Assembly: GCA_016647705.1 (NCBI GenBank)
Contig: CM028333.1
Coordinates: forward strand, 28,866,743-28,930,742
DNA: 64,000 nt
Direction: 5' to 3'
Origin: Eucommia ulmoides
Lineage: Eukaryota; Streptophyta; Magnoliopsida; Garryales; Eucommiaceae
A program made the position numbers and the translations under genes. The notes beneath the pieces were generated by a model. The model was not told the origin of the DNA, searched no databases, and was given only the letters and a program-made list of their open reading frames with translations. This document shows positions 33,076 through 44,739 of the stretch, one piece after another (position 1 is the stretch's first letter; each line of letters begins with the position of its first letter).

Positions 33076-35006
33076 TGATAAGTGATTTATTTATCGACAA
33101 ATCAAGTACTTTTAAATTCAAATATTTGTGTGTTTTCAAGTTCTTTTTTTGTTTTAATATGTTATTGTATTGTTTGGTAGGTTTTTGAATAAAAGGGAGA
33201 AAATGTCAAAAAACGACTCAAAACGTGTAAGTTGTATATATTTCTCTTAGCATTCCATAGGTTTTTTAATCACCTCAATCAGAGTTCGGACACAAAAGTT
33301 ACAACAAAAACAAGAAAGGGTGTCACCTTCGCAACGATGACACACCTTCGCGGTGATAAAACAGCAGAGAGTTGCTAAACTCTCTGCATTTCCACTGCCG
33401 CGACGGTCCAGCACCAACTGTAAAGGGTTTTTCTTGATATTTTGGGATATTTTTCACCCCTTAAGTTGATCCCTTCATCCCTAACATATTTTAGACACTT
33501 AGGGAGGAGTTTTGAGAGGTTTTTGGGGAGCTCATCCAAACCCCAAAGGAGAAGAACACAAATCGAAGAAGGAGAAATGCTCTCGGAGTGGTTTTAGTAG
33601 CGGATCTTTGGCATACAGCTAAGTTCCTTTGTTTCTTTCTTTATTTTCTTAACTTTGGTAGTTGGTTTGAACATGTTTAGCTCGTTTATCATTGTATATA
33701 CAGTTATGGCTGTTAACTAAATGGATATTACCTATGGATTAATATAATTTATGAATATGTGGTTTATTTAAAATCGGTATTTTATTAATAGTTGTTATTC
33801 GTTATTTGATTGTGTTTACCATTATTCTTCGATTATATACTTGTTTAGATATATTGAGAATACGGGGTTTGACACTCGAGAGAGGTAACCTCGAATTCGG
33901 ACTAGGGTTAAATACAACGCGACAATCTAATAACCTAGGAGAGAGTTAGAAAGTGTGCAATCAATGACGTTAGGGCAAGACTCATGTGACTATGTGTTCT
34001 AAAAAAAATGCTAGAGGGGGATTTCGGTGTTAATGCGAAGTCATATATTCATTCACTTGTCATTCGGGAGAAGGAGTGAATGAGTTTACGATACAGAGAT
34101 TGTCAGATAAATCGAACACCGTTAACGTAAGTCAAACGAGATCAAACACATTTAAGTAAATGAAGTTAATCCCTGGATAATCCATTTCCTTAAATATCTC
34201 AATATAGGAATATAGTATAATTAGATAAATTAGTATTTTAGTTTAGTATTAATTAATTATAAACCAATTTTTATCGTCTAAATAAAGTTAGGTTATGATA
34301 ATCGCAGTACTCAAACGATAATCTCAACCAATCCTTATAGATACGACTATCCTAACTCTTATTAATGGTTGTTATTCGTTATTTGATTGTGTTTACCATT
34401 ATTCTTCTTCGATTATATATTTATTTAGATATATTGAGAATACGGGGTTTGACACTCGGGAGAGGTAACCCCGAATTCGGACTAGGGTTAAATACAACGC
34501 GATGATCTAATAACTTAGGAGAGAATTAGAAAGTGTGCAATCAATGACGTTAGGGCAAGACCCATGTGACTATGTGTTCTAAAAAAATGCTAGAGGGGGA
34601 TTTCGGTGTTAATACGAAGTCAAATATTCATTCACTTGTTATTCGGGAGAGGAAGTGAATGAATTTACGATACAGAGATTGTCAGATAAGTCGAACACCG
34701 TTAACGTAAGTCAAATGAGATCAAACACATTTAAGTAAATGAAGTTAATCCCCTAGATAATCCATTTCCTTTAATATCTCAATATAGTAATATAATATAA
34801 TTAGATAAATTAGTATTTTAGTTTAGTATTAAGTAATTATAAACTAATTTTTATAGCCTAAATAAAGTTAGGTTATGATAATCGCAGTACTCAAATGATA
34901 ATCTCAACCAATCCTTGTGTATACGACTACCCTAACTCTTCCAATCTATACTAAAACTTGACCCGTACACTTGCGGTGAAAGTGGCGATGTAAAATTCCG
35001 CCACCA
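33076..35006 (+). mobile_element. Inner solo LTR inside the outer solo LTR
   Basis: Opposite orientation to its host LTR. It runs from TGATAAGTGATTTATT to TTCCGCCACCA. CTCTC lies on both sides (33071-33075, 35007-35011), a perfect duplication. Its first 100 bases are close to those of the outer LTR (ACAAATCAAGTACTTTTAAA in both), so the two belong to the same subfamily. Confidence 0.9.
33784..34940 (+). repeat. 577-bp tandem duplication inside the inner LTR
   Basis: Unit 1 begins ATTAATAGTTGTTATTCG at 33784 and unit 2 begins ATTAATGGTTGTTATTCG at 34361. Both end CCTAACTCTT. The two are very similar throughout, including the GGGGTTTGACACTCG block, so the duplication is fairly young. Confidence 0.88.
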
Positions 35007-36324
35007 CTCTCCTGAGTGTCAAACTCTGTATTCTCAAACCAACCAATATATCATAACAAGCATATAATGGAAGTAATAAAACGGTAAACATAATCGGATA
35101 AAGATAAACAATCATTAATAAAATATCAATTTATTCAGATCATGTTTTCATGAACAAGTCACTCCCTAGACAATAAACATTTATCTACACATGACCATAG
35201 CCCAATATTTAACAATACAATAGATAAACATCATTAAAACAACCAACCAAAGTCAAAAATAAAATAGAGAAATAAGCGAGAATAGCCAAATCTGAAGAAC
35301 GGGTGATTCCACGTGAGCTAAGTTCGTTCCAATCTCATTTTCGCCTCTTCAAATGGATGATCCTCTTGGTTGGTATGGTCTTAAAGCTCTCAAGACACTC
35401 TTAAAAACGTGCCTTAGGTGTTGGGGGAAGAGGGGATATCATAGGGATCTAAAATATCTCAAAAAATATCCCAAAATATCTTATTCAGGTAGAACCAGAC
35501 CGCTGCAGCGGTGGGAAGTCAGTAGGTCCACCGACCTTTCACCGTAGCAGCAGTGAAGGCCACTACTGCAGCGGTGGTATTTTGGCCATAACTTGCTCGT
35601 CCAAACTCCGATTGAGATGATTCAAAAATATATGAAAAGTTAAGATATAGATCTACAACTTTCATGTTTCGAGATTTTACAAAATCGGATTGCATCATTG
35701 TAAAAATAGCCTTGAAGTTACTGCACCTGAACCGAATTTGCATTTTTTCACCCATTTATTCAAAAACCTATAAAACAATACAAATACACATTAAACTAAC
35801 AAAAATACTTAAAAACACACAAATATTTGAATTTAAAAGTACTTGATTTGTCGAGAAATAAATAACTCATCAATGCACCTTTATGTAGTCATCTGCGCAT
35901 TGCGCAGAACCCATCCCTCTTTCATTTTTCTTTTGTAATGGCGGGGCCCACGTCTCTCTCTCTCTCTTTCTCACATATTTCCCTATTTGTTTCCTCTTCT
36001 TTTTTTTTTTTTTTCCTTGTCAGTTTTTTTGTTTCTTTTTATATTTTCATTTTTTGTTCTTTTTTCCCTTTTCTATCTTTTTCTCTCTCTTTTTTTAATC
36101 GTTTTTTTTTTTGGTGTGTTTTTTCAAAATCATAATAAAATAAAATGAAAATATATAGAGTGAATTAAAAATAAATTAATTTTTTTTAGAAAGATGATCA
36201 AAATGCCGTATCTACAATAAGTACTATTCACTTGTTGGTTATTATTCACATGGATGGTAACTCGTATTGCCTACAATAAAAAAATAGAATGAAATATAAT
36301 TAGGAAAAAATTAAAGGGAAAATT

Positions 36325-36427
36325 ACCGTTTACTCCCAAAAAAAATAATTATTTACCGTCTGCTCCCCGCCTATTTTCCTTGCACCGATCAATCCCATCC
36401 GACAGCTTTTCTTGCACCGGTTAGTCC
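36325..36427 (+). repeat. Left terminal iterons of the MULE
   Basis: ACCGTTTACTCC (36325), ACCGTCTGCTCC (36355), ACCGATCAATCC (36384) and ACCGGTTAGTCC (36416): four copies of one 12-bp core, 29-32 bp apart. The first starts 9 nt from the element end. They are likely transposase contact sites, by analogy with subterminal sites in other DNA transposons (inference). Confidence 0.8.
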
Positions 36428-37029
36428 CGTCGGCGGTAAACATAGCACGGAAAACTCCCGGTTCCAAAAACGGCGATGAGGAGATTACCGAAAATGCCCT
36501 TCCGTGTTTCGCGCCAACGACGATTACCTTATTTAGCTTACGAGTTTTCTAATTTTGCAACGGTACATTCATTCGGAAATCAGAACAGGGTGCAGTCGTT
36601 AGGTTGTTCAATATTCCGATTTCAAGATCGAGAATCTTCATCGTCGGCGCAGATTGAGCTTTTTGTGATCATCAAACTGACACAGGTAAGAATAAAGGCT
36701 AGATTTGCGATTCGAATTTGCAGAATTAACGCATCAATTGATTTCTACATATTCGATCAAATGCATTAAGTTATATATTTTTCGCCGGAATTCTTGTTTT
36801 TTACACACAACGAGCGTAGTCCATGAAGGAATTCATACTTTGATTTGGTACATCATGTTTTTTGATTAAATATGTACGCCGAGTTGATGAATCAATATCG
36901 AAAACACATACTTATTGTACGATTTGTATCGATCTAGTTTAGCTGACTCTTTTAACATGTTATATTCAACATCTGAACGAGTTTTCTTTTTGTTTTAGAC
37001 AATTAGTATGTGTTTTCTGATGAATGTCT

Positions 37030-37520
37030 ATTAACGTGTTGAATGTAACACGGCTTGTGTTCATTATATAAGTTTTTATATTAACGTGTTGAATGTAACA
37101 CGGATTGTGCTCATTTTTATCTGACTTTTTTTAATGTATCACTGATGACAGTAATGTTACATTCAACATCAACATGAGTTTTTGTTTTTAGACAATAAGT
37201 ATGTATTTTTTTTTAGACAATAAGATGTTGAATATAACATGTTAAACCAGTGCCCTTTTTAATAGGACAAAGAGTGTTACATTCAACATGACCACATCTA
37301 AATCAATAATTAGATGATGACAGTAATGTTACATTCAACATCAGCATGAGTTTTTGTTTTTAGACAATAAGTATGTATTTTTTTTAGACAATAAGATGTT
37401 GAATATAACATGTTAAACCAGTGCCCTTTTTAATCGGACAAAGAGTGTTACATTCAACATGACCACATCTAAATCAATAATTAGATGATGAACAATAATA
37501 TTACGTTCAACATCCACTTA
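37030..37520 (+). repeat. Left subterminal repeats with TGTTACATTCAACA motifs
   Basis: Two units of 172 bp (37144-37315, 37316-37487) nearly identical, preceded by two copies of TTAACGTGTTGAATGTAACA (about 37032, 37083) and followed by a partial third unit. Each unit holds forward and reverse forms of the 14-bp motif. This lies just upstream of the transposase start and may act in its promoter. Confidence 0.85.
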
Positions 37521-37596
37521 ATCATATCATATAGTTGGTTATATTTCACATGAACATAACACAACTAACATTTAATGTGAATGATATTTCACATAA

Positions 37597-40064
37597 ATGG
37601 CATCATCAATTGCATTAATGTGCAAATATGAGAATGTGACAATGGTTTTGAGGATGACAAGCGGCAGCAATTTGGTTGAATTGCGTGAAAAAATAATAAA
37701 TAAATGGTCAGATCTATTCATTGCCAACTTTGAGTTGTCATACTCACTCCCGGGACATCCAAAGTGTACACTTGATGATCAGAATGATTATGAAGAAATG
37801 TTTTTGGTGGCTGCCCACATGAACATTAATTTTTTAGAAGTCTGTGTCCAAAAAAAGGTGAGTGAATCAAGTGCATCTACTGGTGCTTCTTCATGTGCAA
37901 CTTTACCCCCAAACAATTGTGTCAATGGTGACAGCGACGGGGAAATGGATTATATAGGAAGCTATGGTGATATGTTACAGTTAAGCAATGACAAATTGCT
38001 ACTTTTCTCAATTTGGGCTGATGGTATTCAAGAGGTGGGGCAGAAATTCAGGGGAGGAACAAGTGAATTTCGTATGGCTTTGAAGAAATTTGCTGTAGAA
38101 GTTGGGTTTAATTTTGTCTATATCAAGAATGATAAAACACGCGTGACAGCTGAATGCTCACTACGGGAGGATAAAAAATGCCCATGGTTCGTGCATGGAA
38201 GGGTAAGGAGCGAAAACGGTTTTTTTTTATATTCGAACTCTTGTAAAAGAACACGCAAGTAGAGCTGCATTTCGCACCAGTAAGAACAAAAAATTGACGT
38301 CAGAAGTTATTTCATCATGTTTGGCTGATGAGGTTCGTTCCAACCCCGAAACTCGCCCGATTGATGTTGTTTACACTTTTAGGAAACAATATGGGCAAGA
38401 AATAACATACCGGAATCCATGGATGGGGGTAGAAAAGGCCAGGAATAATGTCTTTGGCGATTACTCGTCATCCTATGATCAATTGAGATGATACGTTGAT
38501 AAATGTAAGGAGACAAATCCTGGCAGTCACATTGCATTAGAATACAATTTGGAGACAGGACATTTCATGAGAATATTCATTGCGTTTCAAGCGTGTATAC
38601 ATGGGTTTAGGTTCTGTCGGCCAATGTTGTTTCTTGATGGCACATTCCTAACTGGTCGTTACAAAGGCAATTTATTAGCGGCAACAGCGAAAGTTGGGAA
38701 TCAAGGTACGTTTTTGTAAGTTTTTTGTTTGTTACATGTAAGAATGTTACTTTCATCATGAAAATGATAAGAACATTTGATGTTACATTCAACATCCACT
38801 GGTGTTGAATGTAACATCTTAAGGATTTTATTATTTACATATATAAACACAAGTGACCAATTGATGTTACATTCAACATCCACAGTGTTGAATGTAATAT
38901 CTTATGGATTTTACTCTGCATACATACATCAATAGAACACTTGATGTTACATTCAACATCCATAAGTTGTTGAATGTAACACCTTGTGGATTAACAATTT
39001 TCTGTTTTTCCGATCATGCAGGGATGTTTCCACTTGCATTTGCTATTGTTGATGCAGAGAATGATGATAACTGGGCTTGGTTTTTATTGGAAGTTAGAAA
39101 GATTGTTGAGCCAGAGCTTGTCATAACGTTCATCTCTGATCGGCATAACGGAATTTTGGAAGGGGTACGTGAAGTGTTTCCACACTGTCACCATGCTTAT
39201 TGTTTGCATCATTTGAAGATGAATTTAAGAGCTGCGATGACTGGTACAACTACAGCATTTAAAAATATAATGGTTCAGAAATTGAATGGTTTGGCATATG
39301 CACATTCACCAGAAATGTTTAAATTTTTATTTGATCAAATGATTAATGAAGGATGTACAAAGGTGCATAACTTCATTCAAGAATTATCACCACAAAAATT
39401 TAGTAATGCTTGTTTTAGAGGCAAGCGATATGGTGAGATGACGTCTAACTTGGCGGAGTGCTTCAATTCATGGATAAGTGAATATCGTCATCTACCGGCA
39501 ATTTTGTTGATTGACAAAATAAGGATACGATGGATGGACTTAATGGCGGAGAGGAGAAATGAAGCGAACAAACTACAATCTGAGATCAGGCCAAATTGGG
39601 AGAATAGGATGTGTGAATTAATGAACGAAGGACGAACATGGAATATCGGTTCTTCAGGAAATGGTGTATTTGAGGTCTATTCTAACCCTTCTATTCTAGT
39701 TGATATTGAAGGACGCACATGCTCATGCCGACAATGGCAAACAAAGGGATTCCCATGTGTTCATGCTTTTGCAGCTATATATAAGAGTGGATTACCTACA
39801 TTCAATTACATAGAGGACTATTTCCGAAGCTGTTTTTACCGTGAGACATACTCAAGAGGTATATATGCAATTCCAACAATGGAACGACCAATTTTGGGTG
39901 AAAGTGAAGCAATGATATTGCCTCCGTTGTCAAAGAAACGACCAGTACGGCCGAAGAAAGTTAGAATCCCATCTAGAGGAGAGGTAAAAGAAAGACGGTG
40001 TGGTAGATGTGGGAAAATGGGTAGACACAATAGGAAAACATGTAAGGCACCTCTAAATGAATAA
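37597..40064 (+). pseudogene. MURA-type MULE transposase, near complete
   Basis: Cuts and joins the element's DNA in the nucleus. Two exons: 37597-38705 and 39022-40064 (GT-AG intron, phase 1). Order: PB1-like N-terminus (about residues 1-90), MULE N-terminal domain (FAVEVGFNFVYIKND, CPWFVHGRV), DDE core with FLDGTFLTGRYKG (Asp codon 38636), FISDRHNGIL (Asp codon 39138) and SNLAECFN (Glu codon 39456), the HHAYCLHHLKMNL motif after the second Asp, a SWIM finger CSCRQWQTKGFPCVH, and a CCHC knuckle CGRCGKMGRHNRKTC at the end. Two lesions: a frameshift in a T9 run (38220-38228) and TGA at 38489-38491 after DQLR, where the family has Trp. All catalytic residues survive. Confidence 0.92.
38706..39021 (+). 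other. Intron of the transposase gene with hairpin repeats
   Basis: Bounded by GTACGT and GCAG. It holds three inverted pairs of the 14-bp motif; the first, GATGTTACATTCAACA then TGTTGAATGTAACATC with an 8-nt loop, is a perfect 16-bp hairpin. Positions 38731-38972 match 42083-42320 in reverse orientation at about 95%. Confidence 0.85.
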
Positions 40065-40715
40065 TCATGAGGTGGATCTTGATTTTTTTTTGTCAAATTT
40101 TTTTCAAATAATAATGTTCTATTTGTCATAATTTTTTTTTAAACAATATTGAATAAAAAAGCAGTGCATTTTTTTGTTCAGATTATGTTTTGCATTCAAC
40201 ATTTTTGTCATAGGCTTCTTTGTGTTACATTCAACACTCTCATAGGCTTGTTCGTGTTACATTCAACACTGTCTATTGAAAGTAACACGTCAATAGACAG
40301 TCATTTTTGCGTTTCTTTAACATGTTGAATGTAACATCGTCTGAAAAAAGGTTTTTGCGTTTCTGTTAACGTGTTGAATGTAACATTTTCTATTTTCCAC
40401 GGAAAACTCCATTTTTTTTTCTATTAACGTGTTGAATGTAACACGGCTTGTGCTCATTTTTATCTGACTTTTTTAATGTATCACTCATGTTCCGCGATAC
40501 ACCATATTATTTCCCTCCAAAACCGCACATTTCGTACCTTCTGCAGAGATAATGCGCCGGCGACGTTTGTTTTGGAAAACATGCCCTCACTCAAATGTCA
40601 TTTTTGTACCGATTCATTTCATTTCTCAAACTTTTCATCTTCTCGCATACGCAACAAAAAAACACCTCTCTGCTCTGTTCTCTCCCGTCGTTCTCATCCT
40701 CAAACCGGCGAAAAA
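40065..40715 (+). promoter_or_regulatory. Intergenic and promoter region of the Ulp1 gene
   Basis: From 40190 to 40450 at least six copies of the 14-bp motif, several preceded by TTAACG or TCAATAGAC. The block 40423-40486 (ATTAACGTGTTGAATG to AATGTATCACT) is almost identical to 37081-37143 upstream of the transposase, so both genes share an upstream module. Confidence 0.7.
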
Positions 40716-43700
40716 ATGGTGCACACAAGAAGAAAAATGGTGACTAAGAATCCTAACAGGGCTGATGATCCTGTAAATCTGTCTGATTCAGGTACTGTGT
40801 TCTTTGTCTTATCTTTGATAATGCTCTTTACATGCACACGAAACACATATGTTGAAAAGTGCAATTATGTTGATCGTAACATTCGTTATATATGTAACAC
40901 TGTTTGTTGTTTTTTGAAAAAAATGTGACATCGTAATGATTGTTTAGAAGATGTCCCGTTCCGTCATGTAACGCAACAAACGAACTCATCCACTGAATCT
41001 GATGAGATCATAGGTAAGTAATTTTCCTTCTTCCATTAACTGTTTTATTGGTCTTCCTACCAAATCATCTATAAATGTGTAGTATGTACTTTTAAGCTTG
41101 ACTGCATTGCATTTGTTTTTTGGTAGTTTCACAGCCAGAGAAGACTGTGCAACCAATAAAATTCCGTTCAAATCTATCGCAATTTCATTCGTTAATCAAG
41201 TCTATTAATCTTCAACGTGAACACTTTCAAATTCTGCGGACAATTCTATTTTGGAACACAATAAATGCTCTCCTGCGATGGGAGAGTGGAATCAGTTCAT
41301 TCCACAAAATAGATTCCCTCATCGCCAATATCATTCGCTCATATGAACCACATAAAAAAGCGTTCAGGCTTGGATCAAAACTGGTTACATTTACAAGCAA
41401 TGATGTCCAGTTGATTTTTGGATTACCACTAGGGAATGAACAACTCCCTGGTCGTTATGCAAAGAAAATGGGTTCTAAATTCTTAGCAAGGAGGCGCTTG
41501 GCTAAAAACAGGTTGAGTGTTGTTGAGATAAAGAATGAAATTGTCAAAGCATTGGCCAGGAATAACCATGAAGAAGTACAAGATGTTGCTCGTCTGCTAT
41601 GCTTGCATCTCATAGCAACTTGTTTTTTTTCAAACAAGGGTCAAGCTGCTGGTGTGTCTGATATCATGAATGTTGAGGATTTAGGAATGATGGTGACTTA
41701 TAACTGGGCTGAAGCAATTCATTCAAACTTGATGTCATCGATTTCCTCAGGTTATCGCAGACCAGAAACTGTTACTGGATGTGTTATCGCATTGCAGGTT
41801 ATATAATTCTCTTTTTTTACATTGTTCTATAGCACATATCATTTTTCCCCTTATGTTTTTAGGTTTCAAATTTAATGATGTGGTGCATTTTTTATTCAGT
41901 TTTGGTTATGCGAGCACACATATTTGCTCAAAGAAGTTGAAGGGCGGCAATATTCTATTCCACGCTGGGAAAAGTGGGACATGATGCAACTTATGGAAGT
42001 TGCATCTGGTTTGGAATTGTCCCAATTGCCTGATAATCAGGTATGCATGTTATATGCAAACATGTTCTCTGTTATGTATCATCACCTTGTGGATGTTGAA
42101 TGTAACGTCAAGAGTTCTATTAATGTCTGTATGCAGAGTAAAATCCATAAGATGTTACATTCAACACTGTGGATGTTGAATGTAACATCAATTGGTCACT
42201 TATGTTTATATATGTAAATAATAAAATCCTTAAGATGTTACATTCAACACCAGTGGATGTTGAATGTAACACCAAAATGTTCTCATCATTTTCATGTTGC
42301 AAGTAACATTCTTACATGTACTGTTGTCTAGATTAAGCGGGCTGAAATTAAGGAAACAATGGCTGAAATGCAAATGGGTATTGTGCTTCCAAGTCATACT
42401 GATATTGAATCGTCTAGTCGGGATAAGAAGCACAAGGGCAAGAAGAAGGTCGATTCGTTAGAATTTCCTTCTTTTGACCTCAAGATTTCTCAAGAGTTCA
42501 CTACTGATGTTGCTGAATTCTATGGGGGGGTCCCAAAACTTGGCTCAGCTTGTACAAAGAAATGAAAAACTTGCTGGTGATTATGATCGTCTGAAGGGGG
42601 AACACAAAGAGTTGAAGAAGAAATATTAAAAAAAAAATAAAAAAATTGAAGAAAGAGATTGCAATTTTAAAAGCCCAATTGATGAATTCACTGGTTGAAA
42701 CAGAGGTACACGTTGTTATGCAAACGGAAAAACTTGTTACTGAAAAAGCAGTACTCCAGGAACATCTAGAAGAGGCTGTGGTACATTCTGTTACACAGTC
42801 TATTCAGAAAGAGCAGGAATTCAAAGAACAGGTTGTGGAGATCGCAAAGTTTTATAATTCGGCATTAGAAGAGCGCGAATCTGTTATTGCCCAACAAGCA
42901 TGTGAGATTACCAAACATGATCGTGAACCAGTAGTCAAATGTCCAAATGTGCCTGACAAAATGGTTACACGAAGAAGTACACGTCAAAAAACACATATGA
43001 CAACTCCCACATCACTTGTAAAAAATGTTAAAAGCCGCGCGAGGACACGGAAAACTGGCGAGGGGTCAGTCCATGAATATCACATTCCTGCAAAACGATC
43101 GAAGAAGCTTATAAAAGCTACTGAGAAGGAAAAGCCAGTGACAACCAATCATTCAAAGGGCACTACAGTATATCAAGGAGAATCCAGCAAAATGACTGCT
43201 GAGTTGGATGAGTCATGCATGCTGCCTTCCCGAGATAGTGTTGTGGCTATGATGTTAACTGAAGACGAATGGAAACTTCTAGAGCTTATTATGCAAATAG
43301 AGGGTTATACGTAAGTCTCATTTTTCCATCTTTATTATTTTTCATTTTCATCTATGTCTCGATTGTTTTGTGCTGATCCAATGAAAAATATTTTGTTCTT
43401 TATACAATTAGAGCTTTCGTTTGGGGTGGAGAATGGACTTTTGGACAGGTCTCCTTTGTTGACATTCTTGATCTACTATGGGAAAAACAGCTGACAAATT
43501 TTGTGAGTTACCCTGTATATTTTTTTTTTTTTTGTTTTTATTTAATCTATATGATGTTACATTCAACATCTGTGGATGTTAAGTATAACATGTATTTGAC
43601 ATTATAAAACTCTGATGCATATTCTAAACGTATTGATGCTTATTTAATCAGGTCATCAATGGTGTTATGGAGCTCTTGTGCCTCGAACAAATGAATATGG

Positions 43701-44588
43701 CAAATGATTTAAAACAGCTTGGCGACATTCTTGTTGATCAATCATTTTTCATAAATAGTACATGTTGGGTGAGTACATTTTGCTTCTTTTCCATTTGACT
43801 GTTATACATCTACAAAATTTATTCACACATACGGTAAAAATGTTTTCTACAGTCATGGATTCTTGAAGGGGATGAACTCACACTTAACAAATTTTTGAAC
43901 CCTGACATAATCCGTGCCTTCACATCTGAGTGCCGTTATATTCATTTTCCCATAAACACTGCTGGCCCTACTCCAACAACTGGGCATTGGACCTTAGCTG
44001 TGTGCGATAAGCAAGAGTCAACATGGCGTCATTATAATTCTGTTAATCTGAGACGAAGAGGCATAGTTGACCCTTTTTTCGAAAATGCGAAAAAACTTGT
44101 AAGCTTGTATTTTCATAAAATCATTTTTTGTTGTTGTTATAACCAACAATAATTGACGATTTTTGTCCACCTATAGATTGCATACGTAGATCAACTACTC
44201 AGCAAAAATAATGTGGAGCATGAGTGGGCTAATCCTTCAGAAGATAAGATGCTGAATGTTGGTGATGTACCAGATCAAGGTTCATCAGCGTAAGTACTGC
44301 ATATATAACTTAATAATTTAAGTCATACATCATTCAATAAAAAAAAAAAAAAAGGAACAGTTGTTTGAATGTTGGTGATGTTGAATTTACAGTGTTGATT
44401 GTGGAGTATGCGTCATCCATGTAATGAAGAAAATCTTTAGGAAGGAGAAAATCCTTACAAATACGGGCTTGCATGGTTTTCGCATGGAACGTGCTGCTAT
44501 CATTCATGACTTCTTAAATGATGCACCAAGAAGATGGACGCTTGACTCATATCACACACGCACAGCAAATGAACCCAAACCTAACTAA
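40716..44588 (+). pseudogene. Transposon-encoded Ulp1-type (C48) protease gene
   Basis: Cysteine protease of the SUMO-protease fold carried by the MULE; its substrate is unknown. Exons: 40716-40791, 40948-41013, 41127-41797, 41900-42040, 42332 to 43310 (broken), 43412-43502, 43652-43768, 43853-44098, 44177-44289, 44393-44588; all GT-AG with matching phases. N-terminal helical domain FRLGSKLVTFTSNDVQLIFG and FWLCEHTYLL, similar to the DUF1985 or plant-mobile-domain-like part fused to ULP genes. The middle is a charged, coiled-coil-like, basic linker. C-terminal protease: TTGHWTLAVCDKQESTWRHY NSV with catalytic His, Asn where Asp is usual, and QGSSAVDCG with oxyanion Gln and catalytic Cys. Lesions: a frameshift at the G7 run 42523-42529, and TAA plus a shift in the A-rich 42626-42645. 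Confidence 0.88.
42041..42331 (+). other. Ulp1-gene intron 4, inverted copy of the transposase intron
   Basis: Bounded by GTATGC and TCTAG. Positions 42083-42320 are the reverse complement of the repeat in the transposase intron with about 12 differences in about 235 bp. It contains the same hairpin pairs of TGTTACATTCAACA. Confidence 0.88.
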
Positions 44589-44739
44589 AAAATAGACAAA
44601 TGGTATTGAAGTTCTAGATTTCCACAATTTTTTTTTTTGGAAACTGTTTTCCGAAGTTATTTTTTGGATGTAATCCATTGTATATACACAATGTCATACA
44701 CATTTTTGTTGCTGTCCTTTCTTATATGACAGTGTTTAA

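Larger units (their letters stand above)
32537..35872 (-). mobile_element. Outer solo LTR, Athila-like, itself interrupted
   Basis: On - it runs from TGATGAGTTATTTATT to ATTCCGTTACTA. ATGCA flanks both sides (32532-32536, 35873-35877), a perfect duplication. Excluding the inner element (33076-35011 with its duplication) the LTR is about 1.4 kb. Its palindrome cluster (35495-35575) has CCGCTGCAGCGGTGG cores. The last base of the 3' end is mutated (TA instead of CA). Confidence 0.88.
30869..36216 (-). repeat. Probable 5' LTR of the second copia element, interrupted
   Basis: On - the LTR would run from TGTAGATACGGC (at 36216) to CCTCACAACA (at 30869), next to the primer site. Removing the insertion 32537-35877 leaves about 2.0 kb. 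A TATA-like CCTATAAATAGAATT is at about 32331-32345 on -. The inner boundary is firm. The outer one rests only on the TGTAGATACGGC end and is an inference, because the partner 3' LTR is not in the window. Confidence 0.5.

Noticed and set aside
38904-39021. An upstream ATG giving a 386-codon transposase frame
   Set aside because: This stretch lies in the intron: it holds the hairpin repeats, and a GCAG acceptor at 39021 joins in phase to the first exon.
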